64,000 bases of DNA from Numida meleagris. Lineage: Eukaryota; Chordata; Aves; Galliformes; Numididae. This document shows positions 13,492 through 27,310 of this stretch, in pieces (position 1 is the first letter of the stretch; every line of letters begins with the position of its first letter). Under the pieces are notes generated by a model. The model did not search any database, was not told the DNA's origin, and worked only from the letters and a program-made list of their open reading frames with translations. The position numbers were made by a program, and so were the translations under genes. The DNA lies in the NCBI RefSeq assembly GCF_002078875.1, contig NC_034412.1, positions 29,395,129-29,459,128 on the forward strand. The letters run 5' to 3'.

Positions 13492-16138
13492 ATTGCCAGT
13501 GTTTCTTCCTAATAGAAAAAGTTTTTGATCTTTCAAGGTATTAAAACTCTTACCACTTTAGAACATCCAGTTCTCAGGCATTCATTCTTGTTAGTAATTT
13601 TTCATATCCTTTGTTCCATGCTGTCAACCTGCTTCACAGAAGCCTGCTTACAGAGATGTGTCACAAATTACAATACTGTTGAGAGAGGAATCTGATTAAA
13701 GACATCAACAGTTCCCCATCTGATAGCTTTGTTAGGAGTTAATTAATTTGACTCCCTATGTTAAAAGTTTGACTGTTTCTCTGACTACCACTTTGGTGCA
13801 TATCTGCTCCTTCGCAAGTGTTTTTTCACTCTGTTGCTGATAACTAGAATTAAAATTGCACTGCAGCAAATCTGGGGGCTCTTTAAAATACTGGACCTGA
13901 AAAAAATAACCTTTAGTATATTATGGCCTGTAGTAAATACAGCTGCCACAAGAACTGCAACTCACATAAACTTAATTCAGTGCATTCTTCCCCACCCTGA
14001 GAATATTAAACACCAACATCCTGTTAATCAACCATTCACAAAATAATTTTAATGACTTCTAAAACAGTCTCTGTGCTGGGAATAGTATCTCAGCTGTCAT
14101 ACGAGATCATAAAACTCAGTTGTATTTAGGCAGGTCGTCAAAAGTTGGCTTATTCTCTGCAGTATTTTGCTGAGATTTTGTTGGAAGTCTAATAATTATC
14201 AGGAAACTTTGGACTATCAACAGTCTGAATATAATATAGCACAGATAACCAGCTAAATGCTCTAGCTTAAGTTTCTCCTCATGTTGAAATTACTTCCTTA
14301 AGCAACACGTATTCCTTGGTGATCTTTCATCTGAGTCTAAATAAGGTTTAGCCACAGACTGAGAATACTACTGAGGTTCAGTCCTGCTACTATTAGGAAG
14401 CTGTGTCACATCACAATGCAGTGAATAATATATATGCTTTATATATATGCTTTACATTGGTATCACCAGTGTTAAAAGCAGGATAGTCTTCAGCAATTAA
14501 TTTCAGTTTCAACGGCATTGTTTTTTTCTCTAAAAACTTGTGACATATTTCTAAAAACCACGTTAGATAAACTTAAGGAGGGAATTTGCCAAGAGAAGTT
14601 AAAAAAGGGGAATATCTGTGAACTACCTTCACTGCGGGATGATGTATTTAGACTTCATATTCTGGAAGTCTGAGTATTTCAGAAATCAGTGAGTATTCAG
14701 TCAGGCAATTCACAAATGAAATGAACCTGCTGGGCATAAGAACTAGATGCAGGGATGCAAACAATTGAATAAAGACACAACTCTGCAGTCAAGTTATAGT
14801 CTTCTTACCTAATTCCTCAGTTGAGAACAAAGTCTTATTTACTGCCTACAATAAGTGCATTCCTGCTGCTAAAAGATTTCCTAGAAATCTTAGGGACAAG
14901 ATGATACTTCAATCCAAAATTGCTCAAACTTCATATGAATCAAAAATAGCAAAGAATTCTAAAGCAAGCTGAGTTCAGAATGAGCTAGGAGGACCATCTG
15001 AAAAGATCTTGAAATAAGATATAGACACAAACTGAAAGAAAGCAGCAACGCAGGTAAGGTTTATACGTATACATATACAAAAATTATTTGTGTTACATGA
15101 AGCAAGAAAAAGAGTACAAAGTATTAAAAAAATAGGTTGCATTTAAGAAAACAAGAATTAATACTTTACGCAAACAAGTTTTTTAACAGTCAGCAGCTGA
15201 GTGACTAAACTTCATACCAGTTTAAATCAGTCTTATCACTTCTAAAAAAAAATGTGATCTGTTTTCAACAAAATCTTCACATTTTATTTTACCTGAACCC
15301 TCGCAGTGGTAAAACTGGCACCTTTCAAAAGGGAGGATTGTAGATCTGGAATCGTACAAGTTACCTTTTTACAAGTGGACCATGTGAAATAGTTCAGGGA
15401 ATTAAGAGAGTGGATATGCAGTTCACTGAAAGATGAGGAAATTCTAAACAAAAAATTTCTCCTTAGAAAGCATTTAGACTATATAAGCCTAAATGAACCT
15501 ACATAAGTTAGAATATTCGGAGTTTAAAGTCCAAATACACTAGACAGATTTTTTCTTTTGTTTCAATAGCCTTTCTTTCTGTACTCACAAAAATCTCTGA
15601 CGCACCTAAATTTAATTCACGTTCTGTAATTTAGACAATTCCTAGACAATTTTGTGCAAATTTCAGAAAAAGTAGAAAGTATTATCTCTTGTGGTAACAG
15701 TAGCGGAAAGAAAAAAAATAAAAGGAATTATTTAACCTGTACTCATCATCCTCGGGCAGAAGGGTAAAGTAATAAAACAGCTCCTACTAAAGCCTTTTGC
15801 CTGCCTGAAAAAGGCATAATATACTCAAGGAAGAGCAGCAGTTTCCCAAAATAACCCTCCAAAGCTCAGGTGTGAAAAATCTTCTGCATGGACTATATGG
15901 GTCAAAAATCCAGATAGCGCAAGCCTTATTTATACTATAAACAGTGGAGAGAGCATATGCTTTAGCATTTTCTTCATGCCCAGATTTCCTGACGCTAACC
16001 CACTTAGTACACCCTACAAGACGCGTAAGCATGAATTCAGTATGGATGATCAGCAATCGTTGCAGCCACTGAGAGATACAGCAATATTAACTCACCAGTG
16101 GTGAGATTTTTGCTTGACATGGATCTCCTAAAAACTGG
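13492..16138. other. Gene-free stretch
   Basis: No gene or known repeat is recognised. Near 14,430-14,455 a TATATATGCTTTA unit occurs twice in tandem. The 89-residue minus-strand frame at 15,787-16,056 shows no family motif. Confidence 0.55.
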
Positions 16139-16290
16139 TGTTGGGAAACTCCCCAAGTTTATATAGCATGTATGCTATATAAGATGGTTTGTTGCTACAA
16201 TAAAGTTGAAGCTGCATGAACTCACATTGAGTGTCAAGCTTCCCGCGCTACAGGAGGGTAGCCCTGGGTAACGTGGGGAGTTTCCCAACA
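16139..16290 (+). mobile_element. 152-bp TIR-flanked mini-LTR-like element with 6-bp TSD
   Basis: The element begins TGTTGGGAAACTCCCCA and ends with the exact reverse complement, a perfect 17-bp terminal inverted repeat. It is flanked on both sides by AACTGG, a perfect 6-bp target-site duplication. Inside are a TATATAAG box at 16,176-16,183 and an AATAAA at 16,199-16,204. This close spacing is like that of alpharetrovirus LTRs, where the short R region puts the poly(A) signal just after the TATA box. TG/CA ends, a 6-bp duplication and promoter/poly(A) order argue for a very short ERVK-type solo LTR. The alternative is a MITE, but 6-bp duplications with TG/CA ends are less usual for that. Confidence 0.8.
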
Positions 16291-18263
16291 AACTGGCATG
16301 GATTTCCAAGGCAAGACAGACAGACATTAGGAAAATGCACGAAGGAGTTTGTATTTAGCTAGTATGATGCCCTCGCTTTCTCGAAATAGGTGAAAAGAGA
16401 ACAGGTTTACTGAATATTCTCTATCTCAGTTTAGAAAGAATATAAAATAGTTCAGCAATTGTTTTGAAATGTAGGCAGAGAAGAATCAGGGCTTTAAAAA
16501 GTCTGATAATTCTAAAATATTCAAATACTTTAATGTGAATCTGAGTGCTTTCAAGCCTGCATGTCTACAACATAAACTTTTGAAAATGATTCATAACTGC
16601 AATAATCCCAGAGATATTTACTGTTACTGCAGTTCCTCCCTACTTTAGAAGAATGTTCTTTACTCTCAGTCTTGCCTCAGGCCATTAAATAATAAACCAA
16701 TAATTACCAGAAAATTCCTCCGTAACTGTTACTTCATTATAAGCAGGATATGGTTAAAAATATATTTTAAAGTGTTATTTTCAGAAATGACTTCACATAA
16801 AAAAAAATAAACAAAAGCTGATTTCTTTCCAATGTTAATTTTGTGTTTGCAACTCAAGTCGTGCAATGAAGGCAAAATAACCTAAAATGTTATAGGTGAT
16901 ATTAAAGTAAGGTTTGAATCTTGAGGAAAATCCATCTGTGGAACAAAAATGTCACCTTTGGAACCAGTTTTCTAAATAAACAGGGGATAAATAGGATTTT
17001 GAAGTATTACATAATGCCTCAGCTCTCCAATCTCTTAAGTTCTGTATGAGTCTTACTGCTTACGGTATAAACATTGTGCTCAGTGATATTAAGTCTTTGA
17101 GAATAACGGATTTGTTATAGTTTATATCTAAATGTAATATGAAACAAAATAATAATTATATCTAATTGTATTACTGTTTTAGGATTGTTCAGTAACAGAT
17201 AAATTATTTCTTGACTTCCTTCTCCTTAAGTCTGTTGCATAAAACAGATGCAACTAAATGGTACAAGTAAAATAATTGGTAAAATAATTTGGACACCACT
17301 GAGAATAACTACATTAAATGATCCACAGCAGAATTAGAAAGGCTAAAAACCTATTATATTCTACTACACAGTCTGCATACCTATGTATACATATAAAGCT
17401 ATGATAAAGAATAGAAAAATTAAGACACTAGTATATTTTCAGTATAAATACAAAAGTATCCATGGTCTCTTTCTCATAAGTAGACTCCTGAAAATAACAT
17501 ACATGAGGAAAGCTGTGTAAAAATTGTCCAGGAATAGCTTATTAGACAAATTACCATATTCACCTGAGTTGTTTGCCTAAGAATACTCACCCATGTAACA
17601 AATTGCCCTAATGTTTTCAATAGTTTATGAATGAACTCTCTATATAGCATTGCATTATACAGTTAAAGCTATTACTGTAAAATGCAGGAAATTGCATTCA
17701 TGGTTAATTGCATAATTCATGAAGTCAGGCGAAGTGTGAGCTTGGTAAATATGTAAAACTTTTCAATCAACTCAAGTAGAATGAAAGAGGAAAAACACAT
17801 TATTGTTGGATCTTTATATAGAAAATAAATGCTAAGTGAAGAAATGCATTTTGTTCTATGTTCTCATTTAATGTTACAGAGGGAAAAAGTGATGAGCGCT
17901 GTAAAAATAAACTAGAATTACCTTGATATTTTTCTTTTCCTGTTATGATGGAGATACAAAGATTCAAAGATTTCAACTACTTAGTCAATCTAGTGTTGAT
18001 TTGCTTGACTTACAAAGCTCCTAACTGAAAAATGTGATAGCACTGTACACTTATTTTTTATTACTTTTGATAGGAGCAGCAAGAGATGAAACAGGAAGAA
18101 ATATCTTTGAGGTGCATTTATCTTTAAAAGTTTAGAATTTAGTATTGAATGGACTGCACAAGTCCAAGTCTTTAAATTGTTTTTGCAGCAATCTCTGTTA
18201 CATTCAAATTTAAAGCCAGCCAACACAGAAAAAAAAAATCTTCATTCAAAAGATCATTAATAC
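16291..18263. other. Gene-free AT-rich stretch
   Basis: No conserved coding or mobile-element sequence is seen. Confidence 0.55.
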
Positions 18264-18321
18264 ATTGCCAAAATAAATCTTCATTTTAAAAATTCATTTT
18301 ATGAAGATTTATTTTAGCAAT
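18264..18321. repeat. Near-perfect inverted repeat (hairpin)
   Basis: The arms at 18,264-18,284 and 18,301-18,321 pair over 21 positions with one mismatch. The left arm contains AAAATAAATCTTCAT and the right arm ATGAAGATTTATTTT. The loop is 16 nt. The size resembles a short hairpin precursor, but the arms are very AT-rich and no flanking support for a microRNA gene is visible. It may equally be the remnant of a small foldback element. Confidence 0.7.
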
Positions 18322-18889
18322 CAGTGAGCTTAATTGTAACTTTTTACCATCTTTAAAATTTTAATTATATATATAAGATAGTCTCTTTTTTAAATTTCTA
18401 GAAGGGGAGTAAATTACACTAGAATTCTTTGGAGCGAAGTTTTGAGTCCAAGCAAAATAAATACTTTCAAGCTAAGCAGAAGCTCTGCCTTTATTCACAT
18501 TTTATTCACACTTTTTCTCTTTTACATCTGGATTTACCTGGTAGGCAGACAAAATAAAGCACAACCATGAGTATTGTAAAGGGCTGACCTTGTGTTTGGC
18601 TCAGCCAATGGAATACAGGTATGAATGTCTGGAAATAAATGCAGGACAATTGAGGGAAAACTTAGAGGTGAAAGTTAGTGCTCATCCTTCCTTCTATAGG
18701 CACATCCAGTTCCTGTTCTGGTCATGGCTCTTTAGAAGTAGTTTGATCTAGTCATATAAAATATGAATACATCTCAACTGTTTAATCTAGGAGTAGTATG
18801 CTAAACTCATTGAAGCAGAAAGATTCTTGCTTCAGATGAATTTGGAAATGCTATGGTAATATCCTGACATCCAGGGAATCTGCCCCTCA
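18322..18889. other. Gene-free stretch
   Basis: Nothing recognisable is seen between the hairpin and the mariner copy. Confidence 0.5.
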
Positions 18890-19365
18890 AGGTAGACAGA
18901 GAAAAATTTCAACAACAGAACAGTGTTTTTCAACACAGTCACCACTATTAGTTACGCATTTTTTCCAGAGATGAACAAGCGCCTGTATGCTGCGCTTGTA
19001 ACAATCCGCACTAGTGGAAGTGAACCACTGTTGCTGTTACCATTGCAGAAACACAACACCCACCATCTCATGGTGCTCATGTCACTGTTTGGTCTCCATA
19101 AGCATTCAGCAAGCATCGATCAATGTCAAGGGGTGCAATTTTTTCTACATAGAGGAATTCAGTTCCACACCTTTGCTTCATATGCACTTCCATGTCAGAC
19201 GCCATTTTGTCAGAGTGCCCCTCTGCTACTAGCTGTCACACGGCAACAACATGTAATGGAATGTTGGTGGGAAGTTCAACCTCTACTGCCATACCAGCAA
19301 CATTCACCTCTGACATCGTGGGCCAACATCATAAAACAGGAGGCATTACTTTTGGAGCAGCCCTT
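18890..19365 (-). mobile_element. Mariner deletion derivative, one end missing
   Basis: A Tc1/mariner-type element on the minus strand. Its 5' terminal repeat reads AGGGCTGCTCCAAAAGTAAT at the right edge. The sequence then covers the region coding for the transposase N-terminus (helix-turn-helix part with CVTEFL-type and mutated VYGD-type segments) and jumps to the C-terminal part ahead of GGTGACTGTGTTGAAAAA. The middle, with the catalytic domain, is missing. The 3' terminal repeat is not found on the left side. A 177-residue open frame on the opposite (+) strand is an antisense artefact. It shares its layout with the copy at 59,530 and resembles the chicken Mariner1_GG/Galluhop group. Confidence 0.8.
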
Positions 19366-22300
19366 GAACATTAACATTTTATTTCTGCAGAAGCTTTTGA
19401 TGCCTATTGCTTGGGTATATCAGAATAAAGAACTTACCATAAGACTGATTCTTTAATCTCTGTAGAAAATAATGATTAGGAAAGAAAGGACATGAAAGCT
19501 AAATTCTGTGAAGGTGCAAGTAGACCGCATATTTCTCTTAGATGCATTGAGTAACTGCATTATTTGGAACATTGTTTTATAAACATTGCCACTAATAAGC
19601 ATAGCCGTGTCTTGCAGCAGACTGTTGTTAGTCAATGCGTTACACATAAAAGCATCCTACATGCAGTCAGTGGTAAAGTACAATTCTTAGAGCTATTAAT
19701 AATTTGCTTTCTCTAAGAAACAACTCATTGCTAAGTATTCTGCAGTGCTGCAGAAAGACTAAAAAATTTACGCAGAAAGACTTTGACAACTAAGGCTTCA
19801 TATGCCAAAGTTAACAGTCCTTCACAATGTTTGCACACAGAATCAAATATTTACAAATCAGGAATCTAGAGTCAAAGACATCGATTTTTCATCTCCATAC
19901 ATTTAATTACCCTGTGCTTAAATTTCAAAATGCAATTCAAATTCCAGAGAACATAGGAGACTATAGTAATCTACTGCTGAGACACACGACAAATGTGAAT
20001 TGCAACTCTCATTATCTGGGACGGAGTTGCCACATGAGAAAAACATACTGACGTTACTCTTCTTGCACTCTGTAAAACACCTAGTTTCTGTGCCTGGCAA
20101 ACAGCAAAAGCATAAACTAGTTACTTTTGACTTTACAATTAGGAATCCTGATTACCTAAGGGAAATTTTTAGAATGCTTTTTCACCATTTTTTTCTCTAC
20201 TTAAGAATTTCAAAACATCCCAAAAACTTCCAAAAAGCCCAACATTTCCACTTGTAGGAATTATCCTTTTACAAATAGACTTTCCTATATTGTTTCCATT
20301 TGTTTTGTTGTTGTTATTTTCCAAGTGGACATAAAATAAAATCTCCAATAAAATGTAACAAGATTTTAATATCTGCTACAGATGGGTAGGTTTTTTGATG
20401 CTAAAATGTTGTAAACATAATTTTGCAACAATAAAACTAGTAACTGTGAAAAAAGAGATTAGCTGTTTCCAATAGCATTAGAGCATCCATTAATAAAAGG
20501 CTCAGAACTAACTGTGAAAACTGGGTAGCAAAGTAATAAATGTGAATATTCCAAATAAGTATCCATATAAAATGAATTGTCTCAAGAGACTACTGATTGT
20601 TTCAACACAATATAGAAACTGAGTTTTTCCTTCCTTTTTTTCAGTCTGAACCTAACAGTCTGTCAGACAATGTCCTTGTCTGGATTAGAATAGAAAAAAA
20701 TGTTTTACCCTTCTTGAAAAAGATTTCTCATAAGGGAAGCTGGGAAGGTCAGTTTTCTGATTCTTGAGATTTGGCTGCTTGAACTTCCTGTTGTAAGGTG
20801 TCAAGTGATTTTTCTGGTTGATCTTGACAGCTGAAGGGCTTGTCATGACCTTTCCTTAACAGCTGTTGCAGCAGCTGCTCTTCGTACAAAGCTGTACTGA
20901 GCTTGGGATACAGGAAAACTTTGCTATTTTCCTATGCATCCTTACTGTTTATTGAAATGATCACCTGTTCAGTGCCACTGAAGATATAAAAAGAATATAG
21001 CCCTGATGTAAAGATTTTCCAGTCTAAACTTGCTAATGCAATCCCAATAAAGAATTATTCTGTAAATAACATCATACCCTGCCAGGGACCAGCAACTGTT
21101 CAATGAGCCTTAGGTTTTCTACAGAAAATGTAATTAATTATAAGCAACCTAATCATAAGTTGTGAATTTACACTGGCCTTTCTGTACAAATCTGCTCTTT
21201 CAGAGAAAGGATGAACAAAGCCCTGGGCTCCACTCACAACACAGAGTAGAATAAGGTAAGATAGAAACGGTATTGGAAATACCATTTAAGGCAACAGGAA
21301 GAGATGAGTAGTTTGGTAAGTGAAGGAGCAAATGGTAGGAGCTAGGATGAAGATGATAAAATCTGACAGAGTTGTAGCCATTGAAGAGGAAAACAGCTTT
21401 TTAATAGTTGTGTGTACAGAGAAAGATCTTACAGTACTCTAAACAAAGGGATGAATTAGATCACTAGATACACAGTATAAAGTGCAGTCTATGATTTTTG
21501 TAATGCTTGTAATGTTCCATTGTGCTTTCAGGCTTAATAACTCTTTCTAAGCAATTTTACCTGTAGCATTCTCCATTATTCATATATTGTGTTATAAAAA
21601 CATAACTAAATCTGAAATAGAAAGCATAAGGGAGTTTCATTGCATAGATCCTTACCCGTCTCACAGAAAAATATAAATGTAAATAGTCTGAAGACAATTT
21701 AGGACAGATGAACATCTGAAGCTAATGTTCCTGAAAGAGATCAGTAGTTTGGAAAACAGAACTTTTTCACTTACTGGGACATCAAAGAGTAACCTTTCAA
21801 AAGAAATGCAAGTATGTTGTTATTTCAAATGCGTTTACACAAACAAAGCAAAGACTAAAGTTCACAGTGTTATTTTTCAGTAGTGTTTGTATGTGGTTAT
21901 CAGTGGACATAATTCTGACATTTATGAAAGAAAGGAAAATTTGCTATATCATTACAAATTACCCATTAAGGATAGTTGGTAAAATCCTAGTACTAGTGAT
22001 TTGGGAAAGCACTTTTTTTTCCCAGTTGTCTTTCTGCACAATGTTAAGAATAGGCCTTCTCCAACTCAAAGCAATAATTTGCTATAGACGCAGCTGTTGA
22101 ACTGTTCTTGAAACTCTGAAGCGAGCTCTTGGGTAAAACATGCAGGTAAGGTATTGACAAGAGCAAAGCATCATGACGGGGGATTGTGAATATAAGATGC
22201 TCTCTTTCAAGAGCAAACCTCCATATTGGAAGTTGTTGTTTAAAGTTAAAATTATGGAAACTATGAAATTCATAACTCAGGCTAAATCAGTTTTGCAACT

Positions 22301-23262
22301 ATTTATGCGGTAATAGGAAACTATACAAGTGTTTATTTCTAACTGATGTTTAATTTCAGATGCAACTTTTGTAATATGGAACAAACATGACTTTTTTCTT
22401 TTCAAGATAAAAATTGTTACCATTATAATCTTTTCATTGTATTCTGTGACCAAAAATTCTGTTTCCAAGACCATATTGCATATTCTTCAGAAAAAATAAA
22501 CATTTTGCTGAACAAACACCAAACGTAACAATTCAATTCAGAAAGTCTCTTTTCCATTAGGTACATAACATACACAAGTCGATATGTAAACTTCCTTTGG
22601 TTTACACTATTATGTGCTCCCCAGAATAAAACTCCTGAAAGTTCTAAAATATAAAGTGCATGATTATGGAAGAATCACATTCAGAATATAGACTGCAGGC
22701 TGGTTCTAGCAACTAAAGGCTAATGCAGATGTTGCTGTTATTTACCATGGGCTATGTGACTACAAAGCAGTCACTAGAAGCAGCTTTCTAATACCCCAGA
22801 AAATCTGCCAGGTTTTCTGATGTTTCTGTTGGAACTGACTTCTAAGTGAGCAAGTAATGTATGTTACTCACCATTCCTAGTAACTTGAACTTCCTTATCT
22901 TTAATCATTAGTTTGTTTCTTCTCTGAATCATATGTAAATGCACCATTTTCAATTTACTTACTTTTTCCTGCAGCAGCATGAATGTGCATTCAGCAAAAT
23001 CGTACCACCATATCAACTGACAGGCAGCATTGCTATGACATGAAAATGAGAAGCTAGCTTAAGCCATATTGTGATGAATTTTGGAGCAGGGACGCCTAAC
23101 CTAATTTTTATTACATCTCTGTGTTTTCTTATGATTTTAGAAGTTAAACGGAGGATGAGAAAAATTGCCTAAGAAAAACATAAAAAGTAGTAATGATTCT
23201 CCCTTTCCTCTTTCTGAGCTTTATTTGTTTTCATTTGTTTATTTGTTTTATTTCTGAGGGAG
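19366..23262. other. Gene-free stretch
   Basis: About 3.9 kb of AT-rich sequence without recognisable genes or repeats. Confidence 0.55.
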
Positions 23263-23578
23263 TGTATCAGAAATGCTAAGTAATGGCCTGAAACAGTGAT
23301 TGAGTGCCTGATGGGAAGGCAGGGCCAACCCAGGGGAGCTCAGGTGCATGCTCCACCCCTTCCCAGACCTCATTTAAGGGTTGGAAGTGGAGGAGAAGGT
23401 ATTTTAGTGGTGGTCCCTGTCTGTGACAGGTCTTCCAAAGGTAAATGGTTTTTCTTCCTTTGTTTTTGTGTTTATGGCTGCTCCATTGGGGCTTGTTTTC
23501 ATTTGCTGTAGTCTACGATTGTGCTACCTTACTACTATCGCTGTACTTACCAGCACATTGTAGTGTTACAGAATTACA
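23263..23578 (+). mobile_element. Solo LTR, family A, copy 2
   Basis: A 316-bp copy of the family at 2,868 and 40,538, beginning TGTATCAGAAATGC and ending GAATTACA. It is flanked on both sides by GGGAG (23,258-23,262 and 23,579-23,583), a perfect 5-bp target-site duplication. It has many substitutions relative to copy 3 and is probably older. No internal retroviral region lies on either side, so it is a solo LTR left by recombination. Confidence 0.88.
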
Positions 23579-26500
23579 GGGAGAGAGAGGAGAAGAAACA
23601 GAGAAGAATCTTCTGTTCATTTGTGGATGTGGAATGAGAAACTTTCTAAATCAAATTTTCCCAGAAAGCAACTTCTAGTGTGAGTGGGGAAGTTGCAAAC
23701 TTCAGATAGGTTAGTCGGAAAGTAAGGACTCTGGTACATACCTTATTATGCTTATTTGAGGATGATGGACAGTCTTTTGGAAATGTTATCTGTTGTCATT
23801 ATCTTCAGAGTAAATGTAAAGCATGAGTATTTTTCCTTTTAATAGCTGTTCTACTGAGCTCGCTTTAATGCAAAAAGAAAATCCAGTTTTTGTGATGTGA
23901 CAGGGTATTCCAAAATGACCACAGTTTGTGAAAGCCAAAAGATCAGTGCAGAATACACCTATATGGCATCTTAGTCACTCTTGATCACTACCCAGTGGCA
24001 ATTGGTAATGAACAAAACTGTTACTGCTACTCGTTCCTCTTCACATACTCTAAGGACTGTCCTTTTTACAAGACACGTGGACAGTACTCTCTTCCATTTG
24101 CAAATGCTGAAATTGGTTAATTCAATATGCTGTTTGTTTCAAATGAAATAGAGTTGTGTACCTTAAGTAGGTAGGAGAGAGTGAGCACTAATTTTTTCCA
24201 CATATGGGTGGCAGTCAGGAAGAATACTACAATATTTTATTAGCTATTCATCCTTGGAGTAACTTAAGCCGCAGGGACTTTGTGTTGTGCAATTTTTCTT
24301 ATTCCACCGACTATATTCTATTGACCTTTAAAGCCTCTGCTGGAGTTTGTATAGACATCACGGACTACCAATTGTCTTTGTCTTGGAATCACAAACATAA
24401 AATTTCTGAGGAAGGTAATATTCATAATTTGATGATATTTAGGGATTTTCATTGCTGCTGAAAAAGAAACCATAAGTGATATCTGTCAGCATCAAGAAAC
24501 AAGGAGGTGGTTCTAGGTTCAGACAGATGAAAATGACAAGTGACTAGGTAATACAATAATATAAGACTGGTCTGAGGTATATACAGAAGAATCTGCAGAT
24601 ATTTTCTGAAGATGTTGTTCTTATACTTGTGTTCTTTTCTCTGTGGCAATCTAGTACTGGTTCAACCATGGCATTCACTCCGGAAAACTGCCCTTTTAAC
24701 CATATGGTAATAGCCAGATGTCCTTCTCCTAAAATTTAAGGAAAGTCTTTTAGAGCAAGAAACACCCTCAAGAGCGCCTTGTATATTCTCTTTCCCTTCT
24801 CACAATCCTGCAGCAATGGATAACCTCATTCCCATTGCCTGAGGACTTGCAGGCCTGATCTAGCTTCCAAACTACAAGGATGGCAGAAATGAGTATCAAA
24901 CACCACTGAATAGGGAAGACATTTCATTGCTTGCCCAAAAGGCTAGCTTTACCTATGCTGTGCTACTAAATCTAAATACAATCATGAAGGTGTTCCTAAA
25001 TGCAGCAAACAACTATTAACCATGCAAATTTGCCTCTAACACAACTAAAAATATAACTTTTTTTTCCAAAACTCAGGATCAAATCAGGAAAAAAAAAAAA
25101 AAGAGCTACTCCCCATTTCTAATTGGTTTAGATAATTTTCTTAGAACAATAATACATTTCTATTAAGTTTTATCTTATCGCTAGCAAATAAGTATTGTCT
25201 TTGTAAATACTTGTAAAAACTCCATTTAAACAGTTGTTTTCTAAATGGAGTGCAAGGTGGAGGGATGAGGGAAGCAAACATGAAACACACCCAGAGAACT
25301 TCCCAGTTTGAAATTATCATGTTTCAAAATACTCATGAAGGAGATAACTTCAGCTGAACTGTGCTCTGTACGCTCTTTACAAGTGTTAACAAAGAATGGG
25401 AGATGAGCCTAGGACCTAAGTCACCATAGTACAAAACAGACATCTGATATACTGAAGAACTGGTGATCCAAAAACTGAGATGAGCTCTACTGAGATGTAA
25501 TATAATGTTACATTCGTCACAGAAAAGACTTCCAAGAGACATATATAAAGTAAGGCATGCCTCATGTAATTCTAATGCTTATCATATAGCAGTATCTCAA
25601 AAACTCTGCTGTGCCAAACCGTAAATTAGATTAACATTAAGTTAGTGATGGATATAGGAGAAGGCAACTATTCATAGTTGCTATCATATAGCACAAGACA
25701 TTATGATCAGTTTCACAAGGCAGCATGTACTGACAATAATTCAGAGGTTGTCTCCTTCTGGTGTAGTACGGTATCCCTGGACAATAACCAAAAATTGAAA
25801 GAACTGAAGTTTAAAATTATGACATGAGAACACTGTTCCGAAGAGTACAGAGCATTTTGCAACAGTTCTTTCTGAAATATATGTAATTTCTAAATAGAGA
25901 GAAGTTGAGTTTCTAAATCATTTACTAGAGAAAATGAGAAATGAACTCTGCGAAAGGTATGTAACTTGTACTGCTCAGCGAATGACAGTATTAAGCATGA
26001 CAACTGGTTAATATGTTTGTGTATCACTTTGCTTCACTACACAAGATGTCAGATTTTTCATACATGTTATTTATCATAGAATGGCTCATATGTATATATA
26101 TTTCTTAACTTTAATTGATTGCAACTCATTTTAAGATGAGATAACATGGGACATTATTATTTGTAACTTGTCTATACTTAAGAATAGTCAGAAGCTTAAC
26201 GTTCTTTGATATAGGAATATCTTATCTGTATTTTAATTTGATGTACCTTGAAAGTATGCCAGTAAGTGTTTCTAGCTCAGGATATGCTCTTGAAGTTTTA
26301 TGCAAAAGTATGTTTTCTCTTGAAAGAACTGCACAAACAATTAGTTACATGTCAAAAGATTTCCTTCAGTTAGATGCTGTATGTTTTCTTATCTTATGCA
26401 AAGGATGAGTAATTTCAAGCACAGATGAATAACTCACTGAGTTTCACAGACCAAATCCAAGCAATGGCAGAATCACAACTGAGATATTTTTGCTTCTAGC

Positions 26501-26815
26501 ACTTATTTGACCTCATTGTTCCTCTCAAGTTCATTTACCTGTAAGAAGGTCATCTGAGAAAGAGCATGTGGAAACAGATTATAATACATTTCCAGGAGTC
26601 CTAAATGTTGTATACAGAAAAATATTCTTTACTCATTAATGCACAACTCTATTCAATGAGCTTTTTTTCGTGTGTATTCCATGAGCAAAAGTGGTACCTA
26701 AACTAAAATATCCCTTCTAAGATACATGTGCATGGAGAAATTTGCATAAACATAAGATCTCTGATGAATTGCAACTGGCTTTAAAAACAACAAAGTGGAG
26801 ATTATTAAACTTTTT
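23579..26815. other. Gene-free stretch
   Basis: AT-rich unique sequence without recognisable genes. A small perfect inverted repeat is present: ACTCCATTTA at 25,219-25,228 pairs with TAAATGGAGT at 25,242-25,251 over a 13-nt loop. Confidence 0.55.
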
Positions 26816-27310
26816 ATTTTTACCTGAGAGGCAGCTCAACATCACACAGTTGCTCACTGCCCCCCCAACCCTCCCAATAGGATAGGAGAAAGTTTTTATC
26901 TCAACCTGCAAGTTCTACTTAGTTTATTTTTGATTCTATTTAGTAAGACAGAAAAGAGAAAAGCAAGGATAGTAGTAATGATAATAATTATATTCATATG
27001 TGTATGTATTTGTGTGTACATACTTATATGTATGTATATATACATAAACAAAACAAGTGATGCAAACACAATTGCTCACCACCCACCAATCGATGCCCAG
27101 CCAGACACCTAGCAGCAGCCACCTGCCCGCCCCACTCACCACCATTCTGATGCCATACAGTATGATCAGTTTGGGACAACTGTCCTACTTCTGTCCCCTC
27201 CCAACTCCTTGTGACCCCTCAACCCTATTAGTGAAAAGACAGTACTAGGAGCTGAAAAACTGAAAAGTCCTTGGTTCTGTGCTTCGTTGCTCAGTAACAT
27301 CTAAATAGAT
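26816..27310 (+). mobile_element. Degraded ERVL-type LTR
   Basis: Two blocks match an LTR type common across birds. The first (26,848-26,920) has CAGTTGCTCACTGCCCCCCC followed by TTATCTCAACCTGCAAG. The second (27,057-27,305) has ATTGCTCACCACCC..CCGATGCCCAGCC, then GCAGCAGCCAC, CAGTTTGGGACAACTGTCC, TCTGTCCCCTCCCAACTCC and GCTCAGTAACATC. The order and spacing fit an ERVL LTR on the + strand. A TG/TA microsatellite has expanded between the blocks. Clean ends and a target duplication could not be fixed. The identification is from memory of the family. Confidence 0.6.
26983..27052. repeat. TG/TA-rich low-complexity tract
   Basis: Irregular alternating ATGTGTATGTATTTGTGTG and TATGTATATATACATA motifs inside the ERVL-type LTR. 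This gives AT-biased spurious open frames on both strands. Confidence 0.8.

Noticed and set aside
18923..19456. 177-residue open frame on the + strand
   Set aside because: It is antisense to the mariner deletion derivative and runs out of the element; it has no family resemblance.
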